64,000 bases of DNA from contig OY970196.1 in NCBI GenBank assembly GCA_963708205.1, positions 2,356,001 to 2,420,000 of the forward strand, written 5' to 3'. The translations under genes were made by a program, and so were the position numbers. This DNA is from CAVYTF01 sp963708205 (GTDB lineage Bacteria > Bacteroidota > Bacteroidia > Chitinophagales > Chitinophagaceae). The notes beneath the pieces were generated by a model. That model saw only the letters and a list, made by a program, of their open reading frames with translations. It was not told the origin of the DNA and ran no database searches. This document shows positions 8,699 to 16,305 of the stretch, piece after piece. Position 1 is the first letter of the stretch, and every line of letters begins with the position of its first letter.

Positions 8699-8699
8699 A

Positions 8700-9281
8700 T
8701 TAAATTTTCTTCAAAAAATCAATAATCTTATCTGTTGCTTTTCTTCGGTGGCTGAAAATATTTTTCTCTTCCAAATTCATTTCAGCAAAAGTTTTATCAC
8801 TTCCGTTTGGAACAAAAACAGTATCATAACCAAAACCATTTTTGCCTTTTCTTTCTGCAATAATTTTTCCTTCGCAGACTCCTTCGAAAAAAAATTCTTT
8901 ATCATTCAGAATTAGCGAGATCACAGTTCTGAAGCGGCCTTCGCGTTTTTTTTTATCTTTCAAATTGAATAAAAGCTTATCAATATTTGCTTCAAAATTT
9001 TTTTCGTCTCCCGCATATCTCGCGCTTTTTACGCCGGGGTCATTATTTAAAATTCGCACTTCTAAACCTGTGTCTTCACTGAAACAATTTTGTTTTGTGA
9101 GTTGATGAATGGTTCTTGATTTTTCACTTGCATTGGCTTCCAATGTATCATGTGGTTCGTGAATATCGATATCAATACCTGCATCTTTCAGAGTAATGAT
9201 ATTAAATTGATCGCCAGCTATTTTTTTTATTTCATCAATCTTGTGTATATTGTTGGTGGCAAAAATTAAAGTGAGTTTCAT
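8700..9281 (-). CDS. rdgB: Non-canonical purine NTP pyrophosphatase (RdgB/HAM1 family)
   Basis: Hydrolyses dITP, ITP and XTP to monophosphates and so keeps deaminated purines out of nucleic acids. A 193-residue cytoplasmic dimeric enzyme. Seen: FATNNIHKIDEI (7-18, nucleotide-binding TNxxK), SEDTGLEV with the metal-binding Asp70 (variant of the usual DDSGLxV), GFGYDTVFVP (149-158) and SHRRKA (177-182). The start overlaps the stop of the upstream unknown gene by 4 bp (ATGA), so they are translationally coupled. Confidence 0.95.
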   Translation of the reverse strand: MKLTLIFATNNIHKIDEIKKIAGDQFNIITLKDAGIDIDIHEPHDTLEANASEKSRTIHQLTKQNCFSEDTGLEVRILNNDPGVKSARYAGDEKNFEANIDKLLFNLKDKKKREGRFRTVISLILNDKEFFFEGVCEGKIIAERKGKNGFGYDTVFVPNGSDKTFAEMNLEEKNIFSHRRKATDKIIDFLKKI

Positions 9282-9754
9282 GCAGCAAATATTTTCTTTA
9301 AATTATCCCACAACTTTCGTTTTTCTTTTTTTGTTACGTCATCATTTTTCGCTGAAAGTGTTGCTGCAGGAGCACTCATGAAAATGCAATTATCATATTG
9401 CTGAACTTGATAGTCAGGAATGGTAAAAGGCAATTGCAGTTGCAAAAGAGTTACATCAAACAAAAAAATAAATTTTGGCTGCAACTTCTCTTTCAATATT
9501 TGAAAGGGTTTTTTATGGTGAAAAAAATTTACAATTGCAACATCTTTAATGCTCATTTTCAAAGCTTCTAATATTTTAGTGAGTGTGGTCAACGATTCAT
9601 GGTTTATAAAAATTCCATCTTTATCATTTACCAAAAACAAAATATTTCTTTTATTTTCTCCGAGATAAAATTTTTCTTCAACATGTTTTTTCTCAACAAC
9701 CAAACTGTTTTGATAGAGATCGACAATTACAAAATCCGGTAACTTTATTTTCAT
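9278..9754 (-). CDS. Hypothetical protein, 158 aa, possibly HolD (psi)-like
   Basis: No firm family call. The protein looks like a small alpha/beta domain: alternating strands (NILFLVND, DVAIVNFF, KFIFLFDV) and a C-terminal SAPAATLS (127-134) followed by a basic helix KLWDNLKKIF (147-156). That last pattern (small/Pro loop, then a basic helix containing LW) recalls the C-terminus of the DNA polymerase III psi subunit HolD, which has a uracil-glycosylase-like fold; this comparison is from memory and is an inference. It overlaps rdgB by 4 bp, which fits a nucleotide/DNA maintenance role. No signal peptide or membrane segment. Confidence 0.7.
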   Translation of the reverse strand: MKIKLPDFVIVDLYQNSLVVEKKHVEEKFYLGENKRNILFLVNDKDGIFINHESLTTLTKILEALKMSIKDVAIVNFFHHKKPFQILKEKLQPKFIFLFDVTLLQLQLPFTIPDYQVQQYDNCIFMSAPAATLSAKNDDVTKKEKRKLWDNLKKIFAA

Positions 9755-9821
9755 AACAAATTGAAGTCATTAACTTCTGTTAGTTTCTATTTTTTCGTTT
9801 CTTTGTATAAAATTTACAGTT

Positions 9822-10886
9822 ATGACGGAAGCTTTGGATATCTCCATCACAAAAATTCAAGGCAGCAAATTAAACGATTTGAGTTTGGAAAATTTGCCTT
9901 TTGGAAAATATTTTACAGACCACATGCTCGAAGCTGATTATGAAAATGGAGAATGGAAAAATGTAGAGATAAAACCTTACCAGCCTTTGCTTTTAGAACC
10001 TTCGCTTGCTGCGCTGCATTACGGTCAGTCAATTTTTGAAGGTATGAAAGCATTTAAAAATGAAGATGGAGAAGCGTTTATTTTTCGGCCGTTCGATAAC
10101 CTGAAACGTTTTAATATTTCTGCTGCCCGAATGAATATGCCAGAATTGCCCGAAGAAATTTTTATTGAAGGAATGCGGCAATTAATTGGGCTTGATAAAA
10201 ACTGGATTCCAAATAAAAAAGATCATTCTTTATACATACGTCCGCTAATGTTTGCAACGGATACTATGCTTGGCGTTCGCCCTTCTGAAACATACAAGTT
10301 TTTGATCATGCTCAGCCCGACAGGTCCTTACCTTTCAGTGCCTATGAAAATTTATGTTGAAGAAAAATATACGCGTGCAACGCCTGGTGGCGTTGGCTTT
10401 GCAAAGAATGCCGGTAATTATGCGGGAAGTATGCTTGCTGCAACTGAAGCCAAAAAATTAGGGTACGACCAGGTTTTATGGACGGATGCTTTCGAACACA
10501 AATGGTTACAGGAAGTTGGAATGATGAATGTTTTTTTTCTTATAAATAATGTTGCAATAACACCTTCACTTGATGAAGGAACTATTTTAAACGGCGTTAC
10601 ACGCGATACAGTTATTAGTTTGTTGCAGGAAATGGGAATTGAAGTGGAAGAAAGAAGAATAAATATTGACGAAGTGATTGAAGCTTATAAAAAAGGCGAG
10701 TTGCAAGAAGTTTTCGGGACTGGTACTGCAGCAATAATTTCTAAAATAAAAGAATTGCGTTATCGGGATGAAGTGATGCATTTTGATGTTGATAAATGGA
10801 AAATTTCCCCTGAAGTTAAAAGCAGGTTGAATGCAATTCGTGAAGGTAAAACGCAAGATTCTCATGGATGGATGTTCAAAATTTAA
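9822..10886 (+). CDS. ilvE: Branched-chain amino acid aminotransferase
   Basis: PLP enzyme that interconverts Leu, Ile and Val with their 2-oxo acids; 354 residues, the length of the long (eukaryote-like) BCAT type. Seen: substrate loop ALHYGQSIFEGMKAF (64-78), FRPFDNLKRF (88-97), and the PLP Schiff-base lysine K195 in GVGFAKNAGNYAGS, followed by QEVGMMNVFF with Glu231. The C-terminal GTGTAAIISKI binds cofactor phosphate. A near-consensus -7 element (TTTCTTTG, 9798-9805) precedes the ATG. It is a single gene divergent from the HolD-like/rdgB pair. Confidence 0.96.
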   Translation: MTEALDISITKIQGSKLNDLSLENLPFGKYFTDHMLEADYENGEWKNVEIKPYQPLLLEPSLAALHYGQSIFEGMKAFKNEDGEAFIFRPFDNLKRFNISAARMNMPELPEEIFIEGMRQLIGLDKNWIPNKKDHSLYIRPLMFATDTMLGVRPSETYKFLIMLSPTGPYLSVPMKIYVEEKYTRATPGGVGFAKNAGNYAGSMLAATEAKKLGYDQVLWTDAFEHKWLQEVGMMNVFFLINNVAITPSLDEGTILNGVTRDTVISLLQEMGIEVEERRINIDEVIEAYKKGELQEVFGTGTAAIISKIKELRYRDEVMHFDVDKWKISPEVKSRLNAIREGKTQDSHGWMFKI

Positions 10887-10935
10887 TTTTTAAACAATAT
10901 TAAATCCTGATTTTCTTTTTTAAACTATTTCCCCT

Positions 10936-10943
10936 TACCTTTG
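10936..10943 (+). promoter_or_regulatory. Bacteroidota -7 box of the rpsL-rpsG transcript
   Basis: TACCTTTG matches TAnnTTTG exactly and lies 25 bp before the rpsL ATG; predicted leader about 18 nt. A typical strong ribosomal-protein promoter position. Confidence 0.6.
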
Positions 10944-10968
10944 CCGTCCTAAAAATTAAACAGGTTAA

Positions 10969-11367
10969 ATGCCTACAATTCAGCAGTTAGTAAGAAAAGG
11001 ACGCGACATAATCCGTGCAAAAAGCAAATCCCGTGCTTTGGATGCATGCCCGCAACGTCGTGGTGTTTGCACAAGAGTTTATACAACAACACCAAAAAAA
11101 CCAAACTCAGCTTTGCGCAAAGTAGCAAAGGTGCGGTTGACAAATAAAATAGAAGTGATCGCATATATTCCTGGAGAAGGTCATAACCTGCAGGAGCACT
11201 CGATCGTTTTAATTCGCGGTGGTCGTGTGAAAGATTTACCAGGTGTACGGTATCACATTGTTCGCGGCAGCCTTGATACTGCTGGTGTGAAAGACCGCAA
11301 AAAAAGTCGTTCTAAATACGGAACTAAAAAAGCAAAAGCCGGAGCAGCCGCACCTGCGAAAAAATAA
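10969..11367 (+). CDS. rpsL: 30S ribosomal protein S12
   Basis: 132-residue small-subunit protein at the decoding centre. Seen: MPTIQQLVRKGR, ACPQRRGVCTRVYTT and TPKKPNSALRKVAKVRL, with the streptomycin-relevant Lys at the usual position (K43/K44 in PKKPNS) unchanged, and GGRVKDLPGVRYH, whose Asp is the methylthiolation site in many bacteria. The C-terminal tail is Ala/Lys rich. It begins a two-gene operon with rpsG (19 bp spacing). Confidence 0.99.
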   Translation: MPTIQQLVRKGRDIIRAKSKSRALDACPQRRGVCTRVYTTTPKKPNSALRKVAKVRLTNKIEVIAYIPGEGHNLQEHSIVLIRGGRVKDLPGVRYHIVRGSLDTAGVKDRKKSRSKYGTKKAKAGAAAPAKK

Positions 11368-11386
11368 TGAAAATTCTTTTTGAATA

Positions 11387-11854
11387 ATGAGAAAATCACA
11401 AGCAAAAAAACTTCCTTTAGCGCCGGATGGCCGCTTTAATGATAAACTGGTAACCCGTTTTATCAATAACATAATGTGGGAAGGTAAAAAAAGCACAGCC
11501 ATTACTATTTTTTATGATGCTGTTGATAAGGTAAGTAAAATTACCAATGAAGATGGTTATGAAATATGGAAGCGCGCGATAGCAAATGTTACGCCTTCTG
11601 TAGAAGTTCGCAGCCGCAGAATTGGTGGCGCTACTTTTCAAATTCCTGCTGAAGTACGTGCTGATAGAAAAATATCTTTAAGCATGAAATGGCTTATTCG
11701 TTTTAGCCGTGAAAGAAATGGAAAAACAATGGCTGATAAATTAGCGAATGAAATTATTGCAGCAAGCAAAGGTGAAGGTGCCGCCTTTAAAAAGAAAGAA
11801 GACACACACCGTATGGCTGAAGCAAACAAGGCATTCTCACATTTTAAAATTTAA
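11387..11854 (+). CDS. rpsG: 30S ribosomal protein S7
   Basis: 155-residue 16S rRNA-binding protein that organises the head of the small subunit. The sequence MRKSQAKKLPLAPDGRFNDK, VEVRSRRIGGATFQIP and the C-terminal KKEDTHRMAEANKAFSHF are diagnostic. Normal length. It is followed after 23 bp by a strong intrinsic terminator, so fusA and the S10 genes, which often follow in other bacteria, are not part of this transcript. Confidence 0.99.
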   Translation: MRKSQAKKLPLAPDGRFNDKLVTRFINNIMWEGKKSTAITIFYDAVDKVSKITNEDGYEIWKRAIANVTPSVEVRSRRIGGATFQIPAEVRADRKISLSMKWLIRFSRERNGKTMADKLANEIIAASKGEGAAFKKKEDTHRMAEANKAFSHFKI

Positions 11855-11877
11855 TTTTTTAAATAAAATATTTTTAG

Positions 11878-11903
11878 AGTCCTGCAAAATGCAGGACTTT
11901 TTT
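11878..11903 (+). terminator. Intrinsic terminator after rpsG
   Basis: Perfect 8-bp stem AGTCCTGC / GCAGGACT (11878-11885 and 11891-11898) with loop AAAAT, running directly into TTTTTT. It also sits just past the stop codon of the convergent alpha/beta hydrolase gene. Confidence 0.9.
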
Positions 11904-11905
11904 CT

Positions 11906-12727
11906 TTATTGCCAACTGTGGAATGGTGTTGAAAAAAACTCGTCAACTTTTTTATTAAATTCATCTTTGTGTTCCCTCAATGTAGGATGCCCTGAATTTG
12001 GAACAACCCATAAATACGAATTTGGAATATTTTGATAAATCAAAACCGTATGCTCAATTTTTATCAGATCATGATCTCCACAAATTATTAATGCGGGGCA
12101 TTTTATCGCATGTAATTGTTGCAATGAAATATTGGGTTGAAGCCAATCAAGCATAAATAATTTCCAGTCATTTTTTTGTTGAAAGGTTATCAATTTTTTT
12201 GTGTCAGTTGTGTCAAATTGATTTTGCTCATCTTTCCAAAGTGAGGGAATAATTGCTGTGGAATCAGGCCAAAGATTAGCACCTGTTGATGCGAGTTTTA
12301 TTACTTTTTCAGGATGGCGCATCGCGAGTAACAATGCTACAATGCCGCCATCACTCCATCCCAGAACATAAGCAGAATCAATGTGCATTAAAGTAAGCAA
12401 CTTAGATTCATCGTCAGCCATCATTTCAAAACTTAATGAATCATTGGTATCAATTGATTTTCCCTGTGAGCGGCTGTCCGCAACAATTACTTTATATTTT
12501 TTAGAAAAATAAGGAATGTTATTTTCAAATTTTTTAATTGAGCCGCCATTGCCATGAATCATCAGCAAAGGCTTGCCTTGTCCATATGTTTCAACATACA
12601 TTTTAAAGCCGCGGATATTATAATATTTTCCAGCCGCAGGGTTATCGCCATAATTAATTTTTTGCTGGGCAATTGTTGTTTGTAAAAAACAAAAAATAAT
12701 AAAACAAAATATAATTATTTTTTTCAT
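11906..12727 (-). CDS. Secreted alpha/beta hydrolase
   Basis: 273 residues with a signal peptide (MKKIIIFCFIIFCFLQTTIA, cleavage near residue 20). Hydrolase fold marks: oxyanion-hole segment LLMIHGNGG (54-62), nucleophile elbow GWSDGG with Ser125, acid candidate Asp220 in CGDHD, and catalytic His247 in NSGHPTLREH. The triad is complete, so it should be an active periplasmic or exported hydrolase (esterase, lactonase or similar); the substrate is unknown. It converges on the rpsG terminator and is divergent from glnS, with the 12819-12935 repeat in between. Confidence 0.9.
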   Translation of the reverse strand: MKKIIIFCFIIFCFLQTTIAQQKINYGDNPAAGKYYNIRGFKMYVETYGQGKPLLMIHGNGGSIKKFENNIPYFSKKYKVIVADSRSQGKSIDTNDSLSFEMMADDESKLLTLMHIDSAYVLGWSDGGIVALLLAMRHPEKVIKLASTGANLWPDSTAIIPSLWKDEQNQFDTTDTKKLITFQQKNDWKLFMLDWLQPNISLQQLHAIKCPALIICGDHDLIKIEHTVLIYQNIPNSYLWVVPNSGHPTLREHKDEFNKKVDEFFSTPFHSWQ

Positions 12728-12818
12728 AAAAAGTAAACCAAGATAATCGTTAAAATTTTAGTTTGAATAATATGGAAGAAATAAAAAATTAGTTGATGAA
12801 CAGAATTATTTCGTTGAT

Positions 12819-12935
12819 TGGCTGCGGGATGGCAGCGATTACCCCGCTGAAGATTTGTGTATTGCCTTGTGGCGGAGTAGCAGCGTACAGCCCGAAATGC
12901 TGATGAGTAAAGCATTTGCGCTGATAGCCACAAAA
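12819..12935 (+). repeat. Copy A of a ~120-bp unrecognised structured repeat
   Basis: Shares five ordered blocks with the element at 16181-16300: TGGCTGCGGGATGG (12819-12832), CCCGCTGA (12843-12850), TTGTGGCGGA (12867-12876), ACAGCCCGAA (12887-12896) and GATAGCC (12923-12929), then CAAAAA. Spacings are identical between copies except for a 2-bp difference after block 2. GC-rich blocks are mutually complementary (GCGGG/CCCGC closes a 14-nt loop; GGCT can pair with the final AGCC). In this copy AAATGC/GCATTT forms an extra 6-bp stem (12895-12917). It lies between the divergent hydrolase and glnS genes. It is much more GC-rich than its surroundings. Orientation is arbitrary. Confidence 0.8.
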
Positions 12936-12960
12936 ACAAATCAATTGTTTTAATAGAGAA

Positions 12961-12992
12961 TTAGCAAGGGGAATAATGATGAATTATCTTTG
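12961..12992 (+). promoter_or_regulatory. Promoter of glnS
   Basis: TATCTTTG (12985-12992) is a perfect -7 box; TTAG at 12961-12964 lies 20 bp upstream in the -33 position. The ATG at 13015 would have a leader of about 15 nt. The repeat copy A ends 25 bp upstream, so it is not part of this transcript unless an earlier start exists. Confidence 0.5.
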
Positions 12993-13014
12993 ACATGTTT
13001 GGAAAATTTAAAAA

Positions 13015-14676
13015 ATGAGTGAAGAAAAATCATTGAATTTTATTGAAGAAATTGTTGAAGAAGATTTGAAGAGCGGCAAATACGAATCAATACTCACGCG
13101 ATTTCCACCTGAACCAAATGGTTATTTGCACATGGGACATGCTTCAAGCATTTGCTTGAATTTTGGCTTGTCAAAAAAATATGGCGGCGGTACAAATCTT
13201 CGGTTTGATGACACCAATCCATCAACTGAAGAAACAGAATATGTTGAAAGTATAAAGGAAGATGTAAGATGGCTTGGCTTTGAATGGAAGAATGAATTGT
13301 ATGCAAGTGATTACTTTGAACAATTATATAATTTCGCTGAAAGACTTATCAGCAAAGGGTTTGCGTATGTTGATGATAGTTCAAGCGAAGAGATTGCAAA
13401 AGAAAAAGGAACACCAACTGAGCCGGGTGTTAACAGCAAATATCGCATCAGAAGTGTTGAAGAGAACCTGCAGTTGTTTCGCGAAATGCGAGCAGGAAAA
13501 TATAAAGACGGCGAGAAAGTTTTGCGTGCAAAGATTGATATGGCTTCATCAAATATGCTCATGCGCGACCCACTGATGTACCGAATTAAACATGCACATC
13601 ATCACCGCACAAAAGATGCGTGGTGCATTTATCCGATGTATGATTTTGCGCATGGACAAAGTGATTCGATTGAAAATATCACGCACAGCATTTGCACGCT
13701 TGAGTTTGTTCCGCATCGTGAATTGTATGATTGGTTCATAGAAAAGCTCGAAATTTTTCCATCACATCAATATGAGTTTGCAAGAAGAAATATTTCTTAC
13801 ACAATCATGAGTAAGCGAAAATTACTGCAGCTTGTAAACGAAAAAATTGTTGATGGCTGGGATGATCCGCGCATGCCAACAATTTCAGCAATGCGCAGAA
13901 GAGGCGTTCCTGCAGAAAGCATCCGTGAATTTTGCGACAAAGTGGGCATTGCAAAGAGAGAAAATCTCGCTGATGTTGGCTTGCTGGAATTTTGTACCAG
14001 AGAGCATTTGAACAAAGTTGCTTTAAGAAGAATGGTGGTTTTTGATCCGCTGAAAATTGTCATTACAAATTATGAAGAAGGCAAAGTTGAAATGATGAAA
14101 AGCGAAGACAATCCTGAAGCAGAAAATTCAACGCACCGAGAAATTCCTTTCAGCAAAAAAATTTTTATCGAGCGCGAAGATTTTATGGAAAATGCGCCAA
14201 AGAAATTTTTTAGGCTTGCTCCAAATCAAATGGTGCGTTTGAAAAGTGCTTACATTATTAAATGCGATGAAGTAGTGAAGGATGAAAACGGAAAGATTAT
14301 TGAATTGAAATGCACGTATATTCCTGAAAGCAAAAGCAGTGCAGACACTTCCGGCATTCATGTAAAAGGAACATTGCATTGGGTAAGTATCGCGCATGCG
14401 ATTCCTGCAGAACTTCGTTTGTATGACCGTTTATTTACTGTTGAAAATGTTGATGCAGCTGAAGGTGATTTTAAAAATTATATCAATCCAAATTCTTTGC
14501 AAGTAATTGCAAACGCTTACGCAGAGCCATCTTTAGCGAAAGCGAAGTTTGATGAATGTTACCAGTTTTTACGCAAAGGATATTTTACCCTGGATAAAGA
14601 CACAAGCGAAAAAATAATTTTTAATAGAACCGTTACATTAAAAGATACATGGGCAAAAGAAGTGAAGAAGGGATAA
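13015..14676 (+). CDS. glnS: Glutaminyl-tRNA synthetase
   Basis: Charges tRNA-Gln with glutamine; class I synthetase, 553 residues, the normal length. Seen: the HIGH-type motif in RFPPEPNGYLHMGHASSI (HMGH at 39-42), the substrate stretch LRFDDTNP, YDFAHGQSDSIENITHSICT, and the KMSKS-type loop MSKRK (265-269). The second half is the two beta-barrel anticodon-binding domains typical of GlnRS rather than bacterial GluRS. Presence of glnS means direct Gln-tRNA charging. Confidence 0.97.
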   Translation: MSEEKSLNFIEEIVEEDLKSGKYESILTRFPPEPNGYLHMGHASSICLNFGLSKKYGGGTNLRFDDTNPSTEETEYVESIKEDVRWLGFEWKNELYASDYFEQLYNFAERLISKGFAYVDDSSSEEIAKEKGTPTEPGVNSKYRIRSVEENLQLFREMRAGKYKDGEKVLRAKIDMASSNMLMRDPLMYRIKHAHHHRTKDAWCIYPMYDFAHGQSDSIENITHSICTLEFVPHRELYDWFIEKLEIFPSHQYEFARRNISYTIMSKRKLLQLVNEKIVDGWDDPRMPTISAMRRRGVPAESIREFCDKVGIAKRENLADVGLLEFCTREHLNKVALRRMVVFDPLKIVITNYEEGKVEMMKSEDNPEAENSTHREIPFSKKIFIEREDFMENAPKKFFRLAPNQMVRLKSAYIIKCDEVVKDENGKIIELKCTYIPESKSSADTSGIHVKGTLHWVSIAHAIPAELRLYDRLFTVENVDAAEGDFKNYINPNSLQVIANAYAEPSLAKAKFDECYQFLRKGYFTLDKDTSEKIIFNRTVTLKDTWAKEVKKG

Positions 14677-14711
14677 TAAATTGAGTTTTTATTTAGTTAT
14701 AGATTTATTTG

Positions 14712-14734
14712 TGCCGCAATAATTCACTGCGGCA
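14712..14734 (+). terminator. Hairpin between glnS and tilS
   Basis: Perfect 7-bp stem TGCCGCA / TGCGGCA (14712-14718, 14728-14734) with a 9-nt loop, followed by the weak T-rich run TTTATCTTTAT. It could be a weak terminator or an intercistronic stem; tilS starts 15 bp later. Confidence 0.4.
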
Positions 14735-14748
14735 TTTATCTTTATAAA

Positions 14749-16116
14749 ATGGATCTCGCAGAAAAATTTCAAACGAACTGGAAGAATAATTTTAATCATC
14801 TTTCTCAATCAAATTGTCATTTAATTCTTGCGGTGAGTGGCGGCGCTGATAGTGTTATATTAGCTGATCTTTTATTCAAATCCAATTTTGATTTTTCCAT
14901 TGCGCATTGCAATTTTCAGTTAAGAGAAAATGAAAGTGATGAGGATGAAAAATTTGTAAGATCAGTTGCAGAGAAATATCAAAAAGAATTTTTTATAAAA
15001 AAATTTGAAACAAAAATTTATGTGGATGAACATAAAATTTCCATCCAGGAAGCGGCGAGAAATTTGAGATACGAATGGTTTAAAGAATTAATTAATTTTC
15101 AGAAAGCCAACCAACAATCAACAACTAGCAACTTTCTATGCATTGCTCATCACGCAGACGATAATATCGAAACAGTTTTGCTGAACTTTCTTCGTGGCAC
15201 GGGTTTGCAAGGATTGAAAGGAATTGCAGCATTTGATAAAAGAAGAAAAATCATTCGTCCGCTGTTGTTTGCAAGAAGAGAAGAAATCATTGTTTATGCA
15301 AAAGAAAATAATTTGGAATGGCGCGAAGACAGCAGCAATGCTTCAGACAAATACACGCGAAATTTTTTCCGTCATCAAGTCATTCCTTTGATAAAAGAAA
15401 AGTTTGCAACTGCTGATGAAAATATTTTGAATAACATCAATCACTTTAATGAAGAGCATTTGATTTATGAAGAAGCAATCGCTGCAATCAAAAAAAAATT
15501 AGTTGAAGAAAAAGGAAATGAAATTCATATTCCGATTTTAAAACTCAAGAAGCAAGTTGCTTTCAAAACGATTATTTGGGAGATTTTTAAACAGTATAAT
15601 TTTCATGCTTCGCAGGTTGATGAAATTATAAAACTGCTTGATGCAGAAAACAGTGCTTTCATTAAAAACGAAAAGTATATTGTCCTGAAAAACCGTAACT
15701 GGCTTGTGATTGCACCGAATGAATCAAAATCTTCAGGGCATATTTTGATTGAAGGAAATGATAAGAAAATAATTTTTGAAAATGGCATGTTGACCTTCGA
15801 AAAAGTATTAACGACCAACTTCAAACTACAAACTTCAAACTCGATTGCTACACTTGATGCAGATGAAATTCAATTTCCTTTGTTGCTGCGCAAATGGAAA
15901 CAAGGCGATTATTTTTATCCGCTTGGTATGAAGAAAAAAAAGAAGGTAAGTAAATTTTTTATTGATAACAAATTATCTAAAATAGAAAAAGAAAATGTTT
16001 GGGTAATTGAAATGAATAAAAAAATTATTTGGATCGTTAATCATAGAATTGATGAAAGGTTTAAAGTTTCTGACTCGACTAAAAACATTTTAAAAATTCT
16101 TCATTCCACAGAGTAG
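14749..16116 (+). CDS. tilS: tRNA(Ile)-lysidine synthase
   Basis: Converts C34 of the CAU-anticodon tRNA-Ile to lysidine using ATP and lysine; 455 residues. The PP-loop is LAVSGGADSV (28-36, SGGADS 30-35), followed by IAHCNFQLRENES and AHHADDNIETVLLNFLRG, and the C-terminal domain has LRKWKQGDYFYPLGMKKKKKVSKFF. Two stretches look inserted: residues about 119-129 (KANQQSTTSNF), just before the conserved AHHADD strand, and about 355-365 (TTNFKLQTSNS), just before the C-terminal domain. Both are encoded by 7-bp tandem arrays described separately. The gene is otherwise intact. Confidence 0.96.
   Translation: MDLAEKFQTNWKNNFNHLSQSNCHLILAVSGGADSVILADLLFKSNFDFSIAHCNFQLRENESDEDEKFVRSVAEKYQKEFFIKKFETKIYVDEHKISIQEAARNLRYEWFKELINFQKANQQSTTSNFLCIAHHADDNIETVLLNFLRGTGLQGLKGIAAFDKRRKIIRPLLFARREEIIVYAKENNLEWREDSSNASDKYTRNFFRHQVIPLIKEKFATADENILNNINHFNEEHLIYEEAIAAIKKKLVEEKGNEIHIPILKLKKQVAFKTIIWEIFKQYNFHASQVDEIIKLLDAENSAFIKNEKYIVLKNRNWLVIAPNESKSSGHILIEGNDKKIIFENGMLTFEKVLTTNFKLQTSNSIATLDADEIQFPLLLRKWKQGDYFYPLGMKKKKKVSKFFIDNKLSKIEKENVWVIEMNKKIIWIVNHRIDERFKVSDSTKNILKILHSTE
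15108..15135 (+). repeat. Heptamer array inside tilS (first)
   Basis: Four 7-bp units: CAACCAA, CAATCAA, CAACTAG, CAACTTT. It encodes residues NQQSTTSNF in frame, directly before the conserved CIAHHADD segment. Confidence 0.6.
15812..15839 (+). repeat. Heptamer array inside tilS (second)
   Basis: Four 7-bp units: CGACCAA, CTTCAAA, CTACAAA, CTTCAAA. Units 2 and 4 are identical. It encodes TNFKLQTSN in a linker before the C-terminal domain. Confidence 0.65.
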
Positions 16117-16180
16117 AACGAAAATTAAATTATTGTTTGACTGCATTTTTGAGTTGCTAAATAAATATTCTATCGCTTAA

Positions 16181-16300
16181 TGGCTGCGGGATGGAAGTGA
16201 AAAGCCCGCTGAGGCTTATGTGCATTGGTTTTGTGGCGGACTTGTAACAAACAGCCCGAACCATTTATGAATAAAGAGTTTCAGCCGATAGCCCCAAAAA
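16181..16300 (+). repeat. Copy B of the ~120-bp unrecognised structured repeat
   Basis: Same orientation and block order as 12819-12935: TGGCTGCGGGATGG (16181-16194), CCCGCTGA (16205-16212), TTGTGGCGGA (16231-16240), ACAGCCCGAA (16251-16260), GATAGCC (16287-16293), then CAAAAA. It lies between the convergent tilS and rhomboid genes and ends 5 bp from the rhomboid stop codon, so it would form the 3' end of the rhomboid mRNA (read on the minus strand) or of tilS mRNA (plus strand). Confidence 0.8.
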
Positions 16301-16305
16301 ATATT

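Noticed and set aside
12724..12939. 71-codon open frame on the minus strand across repeat copy A
   Set aside because: It lies over the conserved non-coding element, its translation is not conserved in copy B (which is interrupted and frame-shifted by the 2-bp difference), and it overlaps the start of the hydrolase gene.
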